Source: Streptomyces sp. MUM 2J (GTDB lineage Bacteria > Actinomycetota > Actinomycetes > Streptomycetales > Streptomycetaceae). Taken from it: DNA of 64,000 nt. Within the stretch, counting starts at the first letter, position 1; each line of letters opens with the position of its first letter. Positions 1 to 8,525 of the stretch are shown here, piece by piece. Below the pieces are notes generated by a model. It worked only from the letters and a program-made list of their open reading frames with translations, made no database searches and was not told the DNA's origin. Made by a program: the position numbers and the translations under genes. The stretch lies in assembly GCF_022414535.1 (NCBI RefSeq), contig NZ_JADWYM010000012.1:62001-126000 (forward strand), given 5' to 3'.

Positions 1-832
1 TCCAGCCGGAGTTGGCGGCCACCCACGCCATGTCGTTGCCGGGGAACACCGACGCCTGGAAGGTTCCCTGCGCGACCCGGTTGGAGCCGCTGGTGGTGTT
101 GCCGGCGCGCCCGCAGTGCCCGGCCGTGGCGAACCCCTGCTGGGTGCCGCGGGTCACGGGGAACCCGATCGAGCAGCGGCTGCCGGTGCCGATGTAGTAG
201 GCGTCGCCACCTCGCAGGTCGTACAGCGGCCGGGGCCGTTCCGGCGAGGTGGCCACGCGGGCCAGGGACGCGTCCACGCCGGCCGCCGCGAGCAGCGAGC
301 GGGCGGCCTGCGGTCGTATCGCCTGCACCACGAGGGTGTTGGTGGGCACGTCGACGTACCACACCGGGGTGTCCCGGGTGGAGCAGTGCGCGGCGGCCCG
401 GTCCAGGCGTGCCTTGGCCGCGTCGAGCGTGGTCAGGGAACGGGTCACCACGGCGGCGTGCGCGCCCCGCGCCTCGATGGCGGGAACGTCGGCCCGGTCG
501 GTCGTCGCCACGGTCAGCGTCTCCGACTGCGCGCCGCGCACCCAGGCGCCCGCGAAGTCGGAGCCCAGCGCGGCGCGCAGCCGGCCGGCGGTGGCGCCCG
601 CCTCGGCCTCGTTCGCCAGGCGGTGCTCCGCCTGGCGGCGGTCCAGACCGAGGTCTCGTTGCAGGGCGCTCAGGAGCCCGGGAGGGGCGTCGGCGGTGCG
701 CAGGGTCCCGGCCGCCGTGGGGGTGGCGGGGTGGGCCGGTCCGGCGCTGGCGGAGCCGCTGAGCCCGGCCCCGACCAGCGCGGCCGTCGCAGCGGCGGCG
801 GCGCAGACGGCTCTGGCATGTCGTAGGAGCAT
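1..832 (-). CDS. Streptogrisin-type secreted serine protease (S1 family), 3' end outside window
   Basis: A secreted chymotrypsin-like endopeptidase made as a pre-pro-protein. The ATG at 832 follows a GAGGAG ribosome site. A short Arg/His stretch then an Ala-rich hydrophobic segment ending near SGSASA forms the signal peptide. A pro-domain of about 150 residues follows, then a mature region with the catalytic-His motif TAGHCG and the block SVFPGNDMAWV, which carries the Asp region of streptogrisins. The Ser (GDSGG) region lies beyond base 1, so the gene is incomplete here. It stands alone, with a LysR gene upstream on the same strand. The family call is firm; which streptogrisin (A to D) cannot be decided. 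Confidence 0.9.
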   Translation of the reverse strand, partial: MLLRHARAVCAAAAATAALVGAGLSGSASAGPAHPATPTAAGTLRTADAPPGLLSALQRDLGLDRRQAEHRLANEAEAGATAGRLRAALGSDFAGAWVRGAQSETLTVATTDRADVPAIEARGAHAAVVTRSLTTLDAAKARLDRAAAHCSTRDTPVWYVDVPTNTLVVQAIRPQAARSLLAAAGVDASLARVATSPERPRPLYDLRGGDAYYIGTGSRCSIGFPVTRGTQQGFATAGHCGRAGNTTSGSNRVAQGTFQASVFPGNDMAWVAANSGW

Positions 833-941
833 GGGGAGGTCTCCTCGGAATCGGGTGGAGTGCCGAAACCGTAGGGAGGCGCCGCGGGGCGGCATAAGAC
901 GTCAGCCGACCCCCTGCCCCGGTGTTATGGAAACGCCCGGA

Positions 942-1904
942 TCACCGCAGCGCCGTGTCGGGATCGCCGCGCCGGGCCAGCCAGTTGGTGTAGCTGTCGC
1001 TGCGGGCAGCCGCCCTGGCGTGGGCGATGCGGGCCTGGGTCAGCAGGACCGCCGCCGTGTCCGGCTGCTGGGTTCCCGGGTGCCAGCCCAGCAGGTGCCG
1101 CCACACCAGCGGCGTACCGGCGAGCGGGCGGGTGGTCAGGCCGGGCGTCGGTGGGAAGGTGGCCCGGCACAGGCCCACCGCACGCCCGACCTGCACCAGG
1201 TGCACGCAGGAGGCGGTGTCCGTCTCGTACATGCGGCGCGGGGTGAACCCGGCGCGGGCGCAGGCCGCCGTGAAGCAGTCCGCGAAGCAGCCGTCACCGG
1301 GCACGCAGGCCCACTCCTGGCCGGCGAGGGCGGCCAGGTCGACCTCCCGCCCGGGGGCGAGGGGATGATCCTCGGCGAGCATGACGAACACCGGGTCCAC
1401 GGCGATCTCCTGCCAGGCGAGGTGCGGGGCGCCGGGCGGCGCGGCGGACCCGCAGGTGCCGGCGAGGGCGAAGTCCAGCCGCCCTTCGGCGAGCAGGCCG
1501 GCCAGTTCCCGCTCGGACCACGAGGCGCGGGTGGTCACCGTGGTGGCGGGAGCGGCGCCGGCCAGGTGGTCCACGAGTGCGCCCAGAAGCGGGCCGTGGG
1601 TGCCGCCGATCCGCAGCCGCTCCGCCTGCCGTCTGGTGCGGGCGAAGCGGGCCGCCTCCTGCTGGAGCTCACGCACGGCGGGCAGCACGATCTGCGTGCG
1701 TTCCAGGACGAGTTCACCGAGGGGCGTGGCCCGGACACCGTGCCGGCCCCGCTCGAACAGTGCTCCGCCCAGGGCCCGTTCGATGCGCCTGAGCTGCGCG
1801 CTGAGCGCGGGCTGCGCAAGCCCGAGCGCCGTCGCCGCTCTGGTCAGACTGCCCGCCTCGGCGATCGCCCGGATGGTCTTCAGATGCCGCAACTCCAGCT
1901 CCAT
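942..1904 (-). CDS. LysR-family transcriptional regulator
   Basis: A DNA-binding activator or repressor of 320 residues, the usual LysR length. The ATG at 1904 is chosen because it starts directly with the canonical N-terminal helix-turn-helix (MELELRHLKTIRAIAEAGSL, then the ALGLAQPALSAQLRRIERAL region). A longer open frame upstream has no LysR-like sequence. The rest is the effector-binding domain; its ligand cannot be read. It lies between the protease and the GH16-like gene, all on the minus strand, with about 110 bases to the protease start. A role in controlling the protease is possible but unproven. Confidence 0.88.
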   Translation of the reverse strand: MELELRHLKTIRAIAEAGSLTRAATALGLAQPALSAQLRRIERALGGALFERGRHGVRATPLGELVLERTQIVLPAVRELQQEAARFARTRRQAERLRIGGTHGPLLGALVDHLAGAAPATTVTTRASWSERELAGLLAEGRLDFALAGTCGSAAPPGAPHLAWQEIAVDPVFVMLAEDHPLAPGREVDLAALAGQEWACVPGDGCFADCFTAACARAGFTPRRMYETDTASCVHLVQVGRAVGLCRATFPPTPGLTTRPLAGTPLVWRHLLGWHPGTQQPDTAAVLLTQARIAHARAAARSDSYTNWLARRGDPDTALR

Positions 1905-2180
1905 GAGGGGAGCTTGCGGCGCGCGACGGCCCGGTGCAAGAGGCTGGTACAGACCTGTTCCGCGCGGCGGCGAGCGGCTCCCGGGCCGGCGGTTCATGGC
2001 ATCGTCACACCGGCCCGATCGGCCGTGTCTTTGACCGCCCCAGGAGGTGAGGTGGCCGATGCCTCGCACCACCGTGTTCACGGGGACGCCCGGTCCGGCA
2101 CCGCCGGCCGGGGAACCACCGTCGCACCGGCAGGGGGGACCCTGTGGGGACGGCCGGCCCGACGGGCGTGCGCGGGCCCG

Positions 2181-2852
2181 TCAGCCGCCCGGGTACCGGT
2201 GGGCGGGGCGGCGCACCAGCAGGTGCTCCACCTCGTAGGACAGCTCGGTGGTGTCGGCGTCCGGCGGCGGGTGGTAGCGGCCGGCGCACACCGAGAGGTT
2301 GACGATGAGGTAGGCGTGCCAGCCGAGTCCCACGCCACGGGCGTCGGCGAAGACCCGCTCCCCGTTGAGGTACCAGACGACGCCACGCCTGCCGAACGTC
2401 ACGGCCAGGTCGGCGACCGCTCCGGGCCGCACGGCTTCGTCGTGGACGTAACCCCCGGACCGGTGCACGTGGTTGGTGAACTCCAGCAGATCCGGGTTGT
2501 CCGGATGGTACTCGAAGACGTCGACCTCGTTGCCGCCGTCCCGCCAGGTCCAGATCGCCGGCCACGCACCCAGCCCGGTCGGCAACCTCACCCGGGTCTC
2601 CAGGTGGTCCCCGGCCCGCAGCATGAAGCCCTCGGCACTGCCCTCGGTGGTCAGCAGGCCCGTGTCCCAGAGGCCGTCGGGCCGGCGCGTCGCGCGGAAC
2701 GTGCCCTCGCGCGAGTACGAGGGGTCCGGGGTGAGGTGGTCCAGCTTGTCGTCGCCGGGATTGGTGGGCCCGCCGCCTGGATAGGCCCAGGAGTGCCCCG
2801 CGACCCACTGGCGGTCGGAGGCGAAGTCTGCGGTGAAGACGACGTCACTCAC
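2181..2852 (-). CDS. GH16-like glycoside hydrolase without signal peptide
   Basis: A concanavalin-A-like jelly-roll protein of 223 residues. Residues 109-114 read EVDVFE, which fits the GH16 catalytic motif ExDxxE, and it is preceded by WPAIWTWRDGGN. Family members cleave beta-1,3- or beta-1,4-glucans. Unlike most Streptomyces GH16 enzymes it has no signal peptide, lipobox or binding module: the N-terminus MSDVVFTADF leads straight into the fold. It is therefore probably cytoplasmic, or released by another route. The start at 2852 is preceded by a GAGGAG-like site. The substrate is unknown. A palindrome lies about 110 bases upstream at 2963-2998. Confidence 0.75.
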   Translation of the reverse strand: MSDVVFTADFASDRQWVAGHSWAYPGGGPTNPGDDKLDHLTPDPSYSREGTFRATRRPDGLWDTGLLTTEGSAEGFMLRAGDHLETRVRLPTGLGAWPAIWTWRDGGNEVDVFEYHPDNPDLLEFTNHVHRSGGYVHDEAVRPGAVADLAVTFGRRGVVWYLNGERVFADARGVGLGWHAYLIVNLSVCAGRYHPPPDADTTELSYEVEHLLVRRPAHRYPGG

Positions 2853-2962
2853 GTGCTCTCTCCTCCTTCGCGAGGGACGGCCTCGGCGTTCCGGCGTCGG
2901 GCTCCTCGCCTGCCCGCGTTCTCCCCCGCGCCGCGGCGGCCATGCGGTGCGGGGCGGAACGC

Positions 2963-2998
2963 GGGCGATGCTTCACCCGCGCGAGTGAAGCACCGCCC
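2963..2998. repeat. Palindrome with 14-bp arms upstream of the GH16-like gene
   Basis: Arms GGGCGATGCTTCAC (2963-2976) and GTGAAGCACCGCCC (2985-2998) are inverted copies with one mismatch, separated by 8 bases. The inner TGCTTCAC/GTGAAGCA part is perfect. It sits about 110 bases before the minus-strand start at 2852. It could be an operator or an RNA hairpin; no run of T follows it. Confidence 0.8.
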
Positions 2999-3002
2999 GT
3001 CA

Positions 3003-3032
3003 CACCGCAGCACCGCAGCACCGCAGCACCGC
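3003..3032. repeat. Short tandem repeat, CACCGCAG x 3.75
   Basis: The octamer CACCGCAG is repeated three full times plus six bases without interruption. It is non-coding and lies next to the palindrome at 2963-2998. No function can be read. Confidence 0.9.
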
Positions 3033-3291
3033 GACCGAACGGGACCGCAGGACGGCGGAGTGGTGTGGCAGCCCCGCGGCGACGGAGCCGGGGCACACCC
3101 CGGCGACGGCGGTTCGTCGTGATCCCCGCGGCGAGCACCTCGGCCGGAAATCGACTTTTTACGCCGAGTTCAGCGACGGCACGAACACCAGCGGCGGCCC
3201 CGGTCCACACGCCCGAGACGCGCGCCCTGTGCGGCCTGACGAACCGACCGGGCGACGCAGTGAGCTGATTCCGGCCACAACAGATTGTCAT

Positions 3292-3307
3292 ATTGGTCTG
3301 GACCAAT
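3292..3307. promoter_or_regulatory. DasR-like operator (dre) upstream of the polysaccharide locus
   Basis: ATTGGTCTGGACCAAT is a 16-bp near-perfect palindrome matching the known DasR element ACTGGTCTAGACCACT at 13 of 16 positions, including the TGGTCT and GACCA half-sites. DasR is the GntR-family repressor that senses glucosamine phosphates derived from GlcNAc in Streptomyces. The site lies 325 bases before the first gene of the amino-sugar polymer locus (3632) and 440 bases from the GH16-like gene. The match is visible; binding is inferred. Confidence 0.65.
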
Positions 3308-3631
3308 GGAAGTTCCACCGACGGGCCCCCGCCATCCGCCGGCACATCACGCCCCTGCCTGACCTGCGCAGCGCCCCGTGGAACCACCGGCCACCCGGCA
3401 CACACAGCGGGCGGACCCAGCCGCAGGACGGGCGGATGGTCTCATCTCGGGCACCTGCACTTTTCCGTCAGGTTTCGCAACGCAACCACGAAAACTCCAC
3501 AGACAGCTCACTATGTGACGCGACGGATGCGTCGACGACCGGCCTCTGAGGGGGAAGCCGGCGTCACGCGTGGGGGTGCGTCCGCTCCGCGGAGCCGTGA
3601 TCGCCCCTGCCTCGGGAGGGAACAACACCGC

Positions 3632-4285
3632 ATGAAGCGGACCATACGCACGACCTTGCCCACCACGGGCGCGCTCATCACCGCGCTCGGAACACCGGCC
3701 ACGGGGGCTCGGGCCGACACCTCTGCTCCCCGCATCGACCTGCGGGTACTCGTCGTGAGCGACGGCGGACCGGCCGCCGACGCCATCGCCGCCGAACCGG
3801 GCACCGCGGGAATGCCGTACACCGAGATCGACCGCGCCCGCTGCGACCGGCCGGTGATCGACGCCGGCTATCCGGCCGACACCGTGGACGGCCGGCCGCG
3901 TGCCGGGTTCCAGACGATCGTCCTGCCGGACGGCAACCCGTTCGCAGCGCACTCCCCCGAGATGGCCGCGCTGGCCGCGTACGCGTCGGCCTACGGCATC
4001 CCGCAGGTCGACGCGTACACCCGCGCCCGCCCCGGGGCCGGACGCCACTACCCGGTCCACGGCGGTTGCTCCGGCAGCGCCGACGGGGTGCGGGCCGAGG
4101 TGACCGCCGACGGCCGGTCCCAGACCACCGCCTCGGCCCCGCTCACCCTCACCCTCCCGGCGTCCACCGCCGCCTCCTCCACGGCAGGCCAGACGGTCAG
4201 CTCCACGAAGGCCGCCCGGCCGGCACCGCGCACACGGATCCCCGAGGGCGTCACCACACCGCTCTCCCCGACCGCGGAGCCCTGA
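3632..4285 (+). CDS. Secreted Agd3-like N-terminal domain protein, apparently shortened
   Basis: A 217-residue protein with a basic N-terminus and hydrophobic segment ending at about residue 30 (TGARADT), so it is probably exported. The ATG at 3632 follows GGGAGGG. Residues 34-150 (IDLRVLVVSDGGPA... then FQTIVLPDGNPF and the region ending ARPGAGRHYPVHGG) resemble, from memory, the N-terminal domain of much longer Agd3-like polysaccharide deacetylases (CE18, about 700 residues). The catalytic deacetylase part is missing. The remaining 60 residues are a Ser/Thr/Ala-rich tail ending PEGVTTPLSPTAEP. The gene therefore looks like an in-frame internal deletion, or a stand-alone domain. It leads the polysaccharide locus. 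Confidence 0.55.
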   Translation: MKRTIRTTLPTTGALITALGTPATGARADTSAPRIDLRVLVVSDGGPAADAIAAEPGTAGMPYTEIDRARCDRPVIDAGYPADTVDGRPRAGFQTIVLPDGNPFAAHSPEMAALAAYASAYGIPQVDAYTRARPGAGRHYPVHGGCSGSADGVRAEVTADGRSQTTASAPLTLTLPASTAASSTAGQTVSSTKAARPAPRTRIPEGVTTPLSPTAEP

Positions 4286-4371
4286 CCGGCGCACCGGCAG
4301 CCCGGTCCCGGCAGCCCGCTCACGCGGCCGGGCCGGCACGACGACCCCACACCTTTGCCGTGGAGCACATC

Positions 4372-5883
4372 TTGCACGTTCACCACGGCGCGCGGCGCTC
4401 CAGCGCGACGCGCGTCACCCTGCTCACCGAAGGCACCTATCCACACAGCCACGGCGGCGTCAGTGTCTGGTGCGACCAGCTCGTCACCGGCATGCCCGAC
4501 CTCGACTTCGACGTCATCGCCGTCACCGGCACCGGACGCGAGCCAGTCGTCTGGGACCTGCCGGGCCATGTCACCGGCGTGCGGTCCGTCCCCATGTGGG
4601 GCGACGCCCCGCCGGGACGCCCACCGCGCGGCCGGTCCCGCGACCGGCTCGCCGACGCCTACGGGCAGTTCCTCGCCGCGCTGCTCGACCCGCACGCCGA
4701 GGCCGGGTTCGCGCCCTCCCTGTACGTCCTGGCCCAGGCCGCGGTGGAGGGACGGCTCAGCCCCTTCCTCCGGGACGACGCGGCGATCTCCGTCCTGACC
4801 GCCGTGTGGAACCGGCCCGGACTGGCCGTCCGGGAGGCACAGCCGACACTGCACGACGCGCTGACCGCAACCGCCCTGCTCGAACACGCCCTGCGTCCGC
4901 TGTCCGCGCCGCCGCCGGAGACCGGGGTCGCACACGCCGTCAGCGGCGGCGTCGCGGTCCTGCCCGGTCTCGCGGCCCGCGAACGCCACGGGGTCCCGCT
5001 GCTGCTGACCGAGCACGGCGTCTACCTGCGCGAGCGGTACCTCGGCTACCGCACCGCGCCGTACCGCTGGCCCGTCAAGGCGTTGGTCCTCGGCTTCTTC
5101 CGGCTGCTCGCGCAGGAGAGCTACCGCCAGGCCGCCCTGGTCACACCGGGCAACCGCTACAACCGGCTCTGGGAGGAACAGGGCGGCGCCGATCCGGCGT
5201 CCATCCGGACGGTGTACAACGGCGTCGATCCGGCGGCCTTCCCGCCGGCCGGCCCGGAGCCCGGGACGCTCACGCTCAGCTGGGCCGGACGCGTCGACCC
5301 GATCAAGGACCTGGAGACGCTCATCCGCGCCTTCGCGATCGTCCGCACCCGTCAGCCCGACGTGCGGCTGCGCCTGTTCGGCGGGACTCCACGGGGCGGG
5401 GAGGCCTACCGGGAACGCTGCGAGGCGCTCGCCGCCGAGTTGGGGCAGGCCGGCGCGGTGACGTTCGAGGGCCGCGTCGACGACATCAGGGACGCCTATG
5501 CCGCGGGGAACGTGGTGATGCTGTCCAGCATCAGCGAGGGCTTCCCGTTCACGCTGATCGAGGCGATGTCGTGCGGGCGGGCGACCGTCTCCACCGACGT
5601 GGGCGGTGTACGGGAGGCCGTCGGCGACGCCGGCCTGGTGGTGCCGCCGCGCGACCCGGAAGCCATGGCCGCCGCGGCGGTGGAGCTGCTGGGCGACCCG
5701 GTGCGGCGCCGGGCGATGGGCGAGGCGGCGCGGCTGCGGGTGATCGAGCAGTTCACGCTGCGGCAGACCATCGACACCTTCCGCGGCATCTACCACGAAC
5801 TGTCGCGCCGCGAGGAGCGGGTGCCCACCCGCATCCTCGTGCCCGCAGCGACCGTCGCCGGCCTGGGGAGTCTCACCGGATGA
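4372..5883 (+). CDS. PelF-like GT4 glycosyltransferase (DUF3492 N-terminal region)
   Basis: A cytoplasmic retaining glycosyltransferase of 503 residues, probably the polymerase of the exopolysaccharide, using a UDP-amino sugar. The PelF hallmark LLTEGTYPHSHGGVSVWCDQ lies near residues 17-36. It is followed by LLTEHGVYLRERY, VYNGVDPAAF, AGRVDPIKDLETLIRAF, and the GT4 E-x7-E motif SEGFPFTLIEAM near residues 388-398. The TTG at 4372 is preferred because GGAG stands 6 bases before it; an in-frame GTG at 4360 has no ribosome site. The stop overlaps the next ATG (ATGA), so the two are translationally coupled. PelF makes a GalNAc/GalN polymer in Pel systems, and fungal Gtb3 is an analogous GT4. Confidence 0.85.
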   Translation: MHVHHGARRSSATRVTLLTEGTYPHSHGGVSVWCDQLVTGMPDLDFDVIAVTGTGREPVVWDLPGHVTGVRSVPMWGDAPPGRPPRGRSRDRLADAYGQFLAALLDPHAEAGFAPSLYVLAQAAVEGRLSPFLRDDAAISVLTAVWNRPGLAVREAQPTLHDALTATALLEHALRPLSAPPPETGVAHAVSGGVAVLPGLAARERHGVPLLLTEHGVYLRERYLGYRTAPYRWPVKALVLGFFRLLAQESYRQAALVTPGNRYNRLWEEQGGADPASIRTVYNGVDPAAFPPAGPEPGTLTLSWAGRVDPIKDLETLIRAFAIVRTRQPDVRLRLFGGTPRGGEAYRERCEALAAELGQAGAVTFEGRVDDIRDAYAAGNVVMLSSISEGFPFTLIEAMSCGRATVSTDVGGVREAVGDAGLVVPPRDPEAMAAAAVELLGDPVRRRAMGEAARLRVIEQFTLRQTIDTFRGIYHELSRREERVPTRILVPAATVAGLGSLTG

Positions 5884-7289
5884 GCGGTCCGATGCCCCTC
5901 GAACCCGGGGGCTCCGAGCAGGACACGCTGGCGCTCCGGCTGGCCCGGCCCCCGCAGCCCCGCCGCCCGCGCTGGACCCGGGACGAGACCACCCTGGCGA
6001 TCCGGCTGCCCCGGCCGGGCCCCGACGAGGAGGCGGTCAACGCGCTGGCCGCCGAACTCGCCGACCGGATCGGCCCCGCGGTCCACCCCTGGGAGGTGGC
6101 CGCGCTCCTGGAGGCCGAGGGCCTGTCCGCCTCCCTGATCAAGGAGCGGTACGGCCACCCCAACCTGTTCTCACTGGCGTCGGCGCTGTACGAGCGAGTA
6201 CCGCGGACGTTCCCGGAGCCACCCGCCCCGGCGGACCCCTGGCGGCCCGACACACTGCGCTGCCTGCTGCGGGGGTTGCTGTTCGCGCTACCGGCCCTGG
6301 CGTACGTGCTCACCGCGCCGCTGTGGCGCCTGGACCTGTACGCTCCCGTCCTGATCGTGGCGGGCGTGGTGTCCTGGGCGTGGGGACAGGCCCTGGGCCA
6401 CCGGGCGTACCTGCGGATGGTCACCGGTCGCCGGGAGGCCGCGCGCACCCTGCTGACCGGGTCCCTGATGGGTGCGGCGCTGTCCACGGCGCTGGCCGCG
6501 GTGCCCGCCCGGGGCGGTCCGGTCACCGCGGTCGCGGCGGCCCAGGCGCTCTACCTGGCGGCGGCCGGCGTGCTGCTGGTGCTGGGACGGGAACGGCTGC
6601 TGCTGGCCGCCCTCAGCCCGCTGGTCGGCGGGGCGGCGGCCACGCTGTGGTGGGAGCCCGGTGCCGCGGCGCGGGCGGGGCTGACGCTGCTGGCGCTCCT
6701 GGCCACGCTCTCCGTCACCGTCCGCGTGCTGTGGTCCGGTCTGCGCGCCCCGGCCGCCGCCGATGGCCCGCGGCCACCCCTGCGCGCCTCGGTCCCGTAC
6801 GGCCTGTTCGGCCTGGCCGCCGCCCTTCTCGTCATGCTGGAGGGGCTACGGCACCCGTACGCGGTGATCGCCCTGACACTGAGCATGGGCCCCGCCGAGT
6901 GGCTGCTGTACCGCTACCGCGGGTGGTCGGTCGCCGCGCTCCGGGTCAGCGCGACGCCCCGGGAGTTCCTGCTCCGCTCGACGGCCGTCCTCGGCCGGTG
7001 CCTGTCCGTCTACCTCCTGCTGTTGCTCCCCCCGGCACTGCTCACCGGTTCCGGCCCGTCCGTCCTGGTACTCGCGGCCACCCTGTGGACCGCACTGCTG
7101 CTCCAGGCCTTCGGCTCGGCCTGGCCGCCGGCCGTGCTGTGCCTGCCGGCCGCCGTCGCGGTCGGGGCTGTCACCTGGCTCCACCTGCCGCCCGGCGCAC
7201 TCGCGCTGCCCGTGGCCTGCGGTGTGGCCGCCGCCGGACTCGCGGTCTGCACGCTCGGGGTGCTCGGCAGGCCCGCACAGCACGCCTGA
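5880..7289 (+). CDS. Multi-span membrane protein of the polysaccharide locus
   Basis: A 469-residue protein with a cytoplasmic N-terminal part of about 130 residues (charged, with a helical EEAVNALAAELADRIG region). About ten to twelve hydrophobic segments follow, from LLRGLLFALPALAYVLT to the C-terminus. The ATG overlaps the glycosyltransferase stop. It occupies the position of PelG, the 12-span Wzx-like transporter of Pel loci. Topology and neighbourhood suggest polymer export or a membrane scaffold for the PelF-like enzyme, but I see no clear sequence signature of a flippase. A short GGCCGG/CCGGCC stem (7294-7312) follows the stop. Confidence 0.7.
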   Translation: MSGPMPLEPGGSEQDTLALRLARPPQPRRPRWTRDETTLAIRLPRPGPDEEAVNALAAELADRIGPAVHPWEVAALLEAEGLSASLIKERYGHPNLFSLASALYERVPRTFPEPPAPADPWRPDTLRCLLRGLLFALPALAYVLTAPLWRLDLYAPVLIVAGVVSWAWGQALGHRAYLRMVTGRREAARTLLTGSLMGAALSTALAAVPARGGPVTAVAAAQALYLAAAGVLLVLGRERLLLAALSPLVGGAAATLWWEPGAAARAGLTLLALLATLSVTVRVLWSGLRAPAAADGPRPPLRASVPYGLFGLAAALLVMLEGLRHPYAVIALTLSMGPAEWLLYRYRGWSVAALRVSATPREFLLRSTAVLGRCLSVYLLLLLPPALLTGSGPSVLVLAATLWTALLLQAFGSAWPPAVLCLPAAVAVGAVTWLHLPPGALALPVACGVAAAGLAVCTLGVLGRPAQHA

Positions 7290-7493
7290 CCCCGGCCGGG
7301 TGAGTGCCGGCCCCGCCACCCCACCGGCAACGGGCAATACGGCACGTCCATATGACACAACTTCACGACTTGACCACACAAAACGCCTCAAATCAGTCCA
7401 TACCATGCCGAATTTCGGCTCGGGGCGCATCAACTCGACTCGGATCGACTCCGATCGACGACACGTTCGACATCGACGAAAGGACCCCCCGTC
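7290..7493 (+). promoter_or_regulatory. AT-richer spacer, probable internal promoter region
   Basis: A 204-base gap splits the polysaccharide locus. After a weak 6-bp stem-loop (7294-7312), the stretch 7340-7480 is much richer in A and T than the coding DNA. TTGACC at 7370-7375 could be a -35 element, but I find no -10 at proper spacing. A promoter for the five downstream genes is likely but not located. Confidence 0.4.
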
Positions 7494-8495
7494 TTGACCT
7501 CCGCACCGCTCGCCGCCGTCACCGGGGCCGAGGGATTCATCGGCTCTCACCTCACCGAGGCTCTCGTGGCCTCCGGGCACCGCGTCAGGGCCATGGCCCA
7601 GTACAACTCCTTCTCCTCCTACGGCTGGCTGGAGACGCTGCCCGCCGACGTCCTCGACCAGGTGGAGATCGTCCTCGGCGACGTACGCGACCCGGGCTCG
7701 GTCCGCGGACTGCTCGAAGGCGCCGACTGCGCCTACCACCTCGCCGCACTCATCGCCATCCCCTACTCCTACCGGGCGCCGCACAGCTACGTGGACACCA
7801 ACGTCACCGGCACCCTGAACGTGCTGGAGGCGGTGCGGGCACTGGGCACGCCGCGTCTGGTGCACACCTCGACCAGTGAGACCTACGGCACCGCGCAGAC
7901 CGTCCCGATCACCGAGGACCACCCGATCAACACCCAGTCCCCGTACGCCGCTTCGAAGGCAGGCGGCGACCGGCTCGCCGACAGCTACCACGCCAGCTTC
8001 AGCACACCCGTGGTGACGCTCCGGCCCTTCAACACCTTCGGCCCGCGCCAGTCGATGCGGGCGGTCATCCCCACCGTCGTCGGACAGCTCGCAGCCGGGG
8101 AGCGCACCATCACCCTGGGCGATCTGCGCCCGACACGCGACTTCACCTTCGTCGGGGACACCGCGCAGGCGTTCCTCGCGGTGGGGTCCGCCCCGGCGGA
8201 GCAGGTCGTGGGCCGCACCTTCAACGCGGGCACGGGCGGAGAGATCTCCGTGGGCGACCTCGTCGCCCTGATCGGCAAGGTGATGGACGTGCCTCTCGAC
8301 GTCCGTGAGGACGAGCAGCGCCTGCGGCCCGCCGACTCCGAGGTCATGCGGCTGGTCGCCGACGCGTCCCGGCTGACGGCGGCGACCGGCTGGCGGCCGG
8401 GTCACTCGCTGGAGGAGGGTCTCGCCCGCACCGTGGAGTGGTTCGGCGAGCCGTCCAACCTGGCCCGCTACAAGACCGGCATCTACAACATCTGA
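7494..8495 (+). CDS. LegB-like NAD-dependent sugar-nucleotide 4,6-dehydratase/epimerase (extended SDR)
   Basis: An extended short-chain dehydrogenase of 333 residues acting on a nucleotide sugar. The Rossmann motif TGAEGFIGS is at residues 10-18. The active-site block HTSTSETYG is at 124-132, and Tyr151/Lys155 form the YxxxK pair in SPYAASK. The C-terminal signature (RPTRDFTFV, an RPADSEV block, and the ending YKTGIYNI) resembles LegB, the UDP-GlcNAc 4,6-dehydratase of legionaminic acid synthesis. An epimerase role such as making UDP-GalNAc cannot be excluded. The TTG start is supported by GAAAGGA 9 bases upstream. It is the first of five closely packed genes. Confidence 0.78.
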   Translation: MTSAPLAAVTGAEGFIGSHLTEALVASGHRVRAMAQYNSFSSYGWLETLPADVLDQVEIVLGDVRDPGSVRGLLEGADCAYHLAALIAIPYSYRAPHSYVDTNVTGTLNVLEAVRALGTPRLVHTSTSETYGTAQTVPITEDHPINTQSPYAASKAGGDRLADSYHASFSTPVVTLRPFNTFGPRQSMRAVIPTVVGQLAAGERTITLGDLRPTRDFTFVGDTAQAFLAVGSAPAEQVVGRTFNAGTGGEISVGDLVALIGKVMDVPLDVREDEQRLRPADSEVMRLVADASRLTAATGWRPGHSLEEGLARTVEWFGEPSNLARYKTGIYNI

Positions 8496-8525
8496 TCCAC
8501 CGGAACCCACCTCAGGAGGTACGCC

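Larger units (their letters stand above)
2853..3631. other. Intergenic region, 779 bases, with regulatory elements
   Basis: No convincing gene. This divergent spacer separates the GH16-like gene (minus) from the polysaccharide locus (plus). It holds a 14-bp-arm palindrome (2963-2998), a short tandem repeat (3003-3032), a DasR-like operator (3292-3307), and from about 3270 to 3540 a run clearly richer in A and T than its surroundings, as expected of a promoter zone. Confidence 0.7.

Noticed and set aside
640..670. DasR-like half-sites (GGTCCAGACC) within the protease gene
   Set aside because: Weaker match to the consensus, inside coding sequence, and explained by codons of the pro-domain.
249..3122. 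A plus-strand open frame of 957 codons over the protease, LysR and GH16-like genes
   Set aside because: Antisense to three recognised genes and without family motifs.
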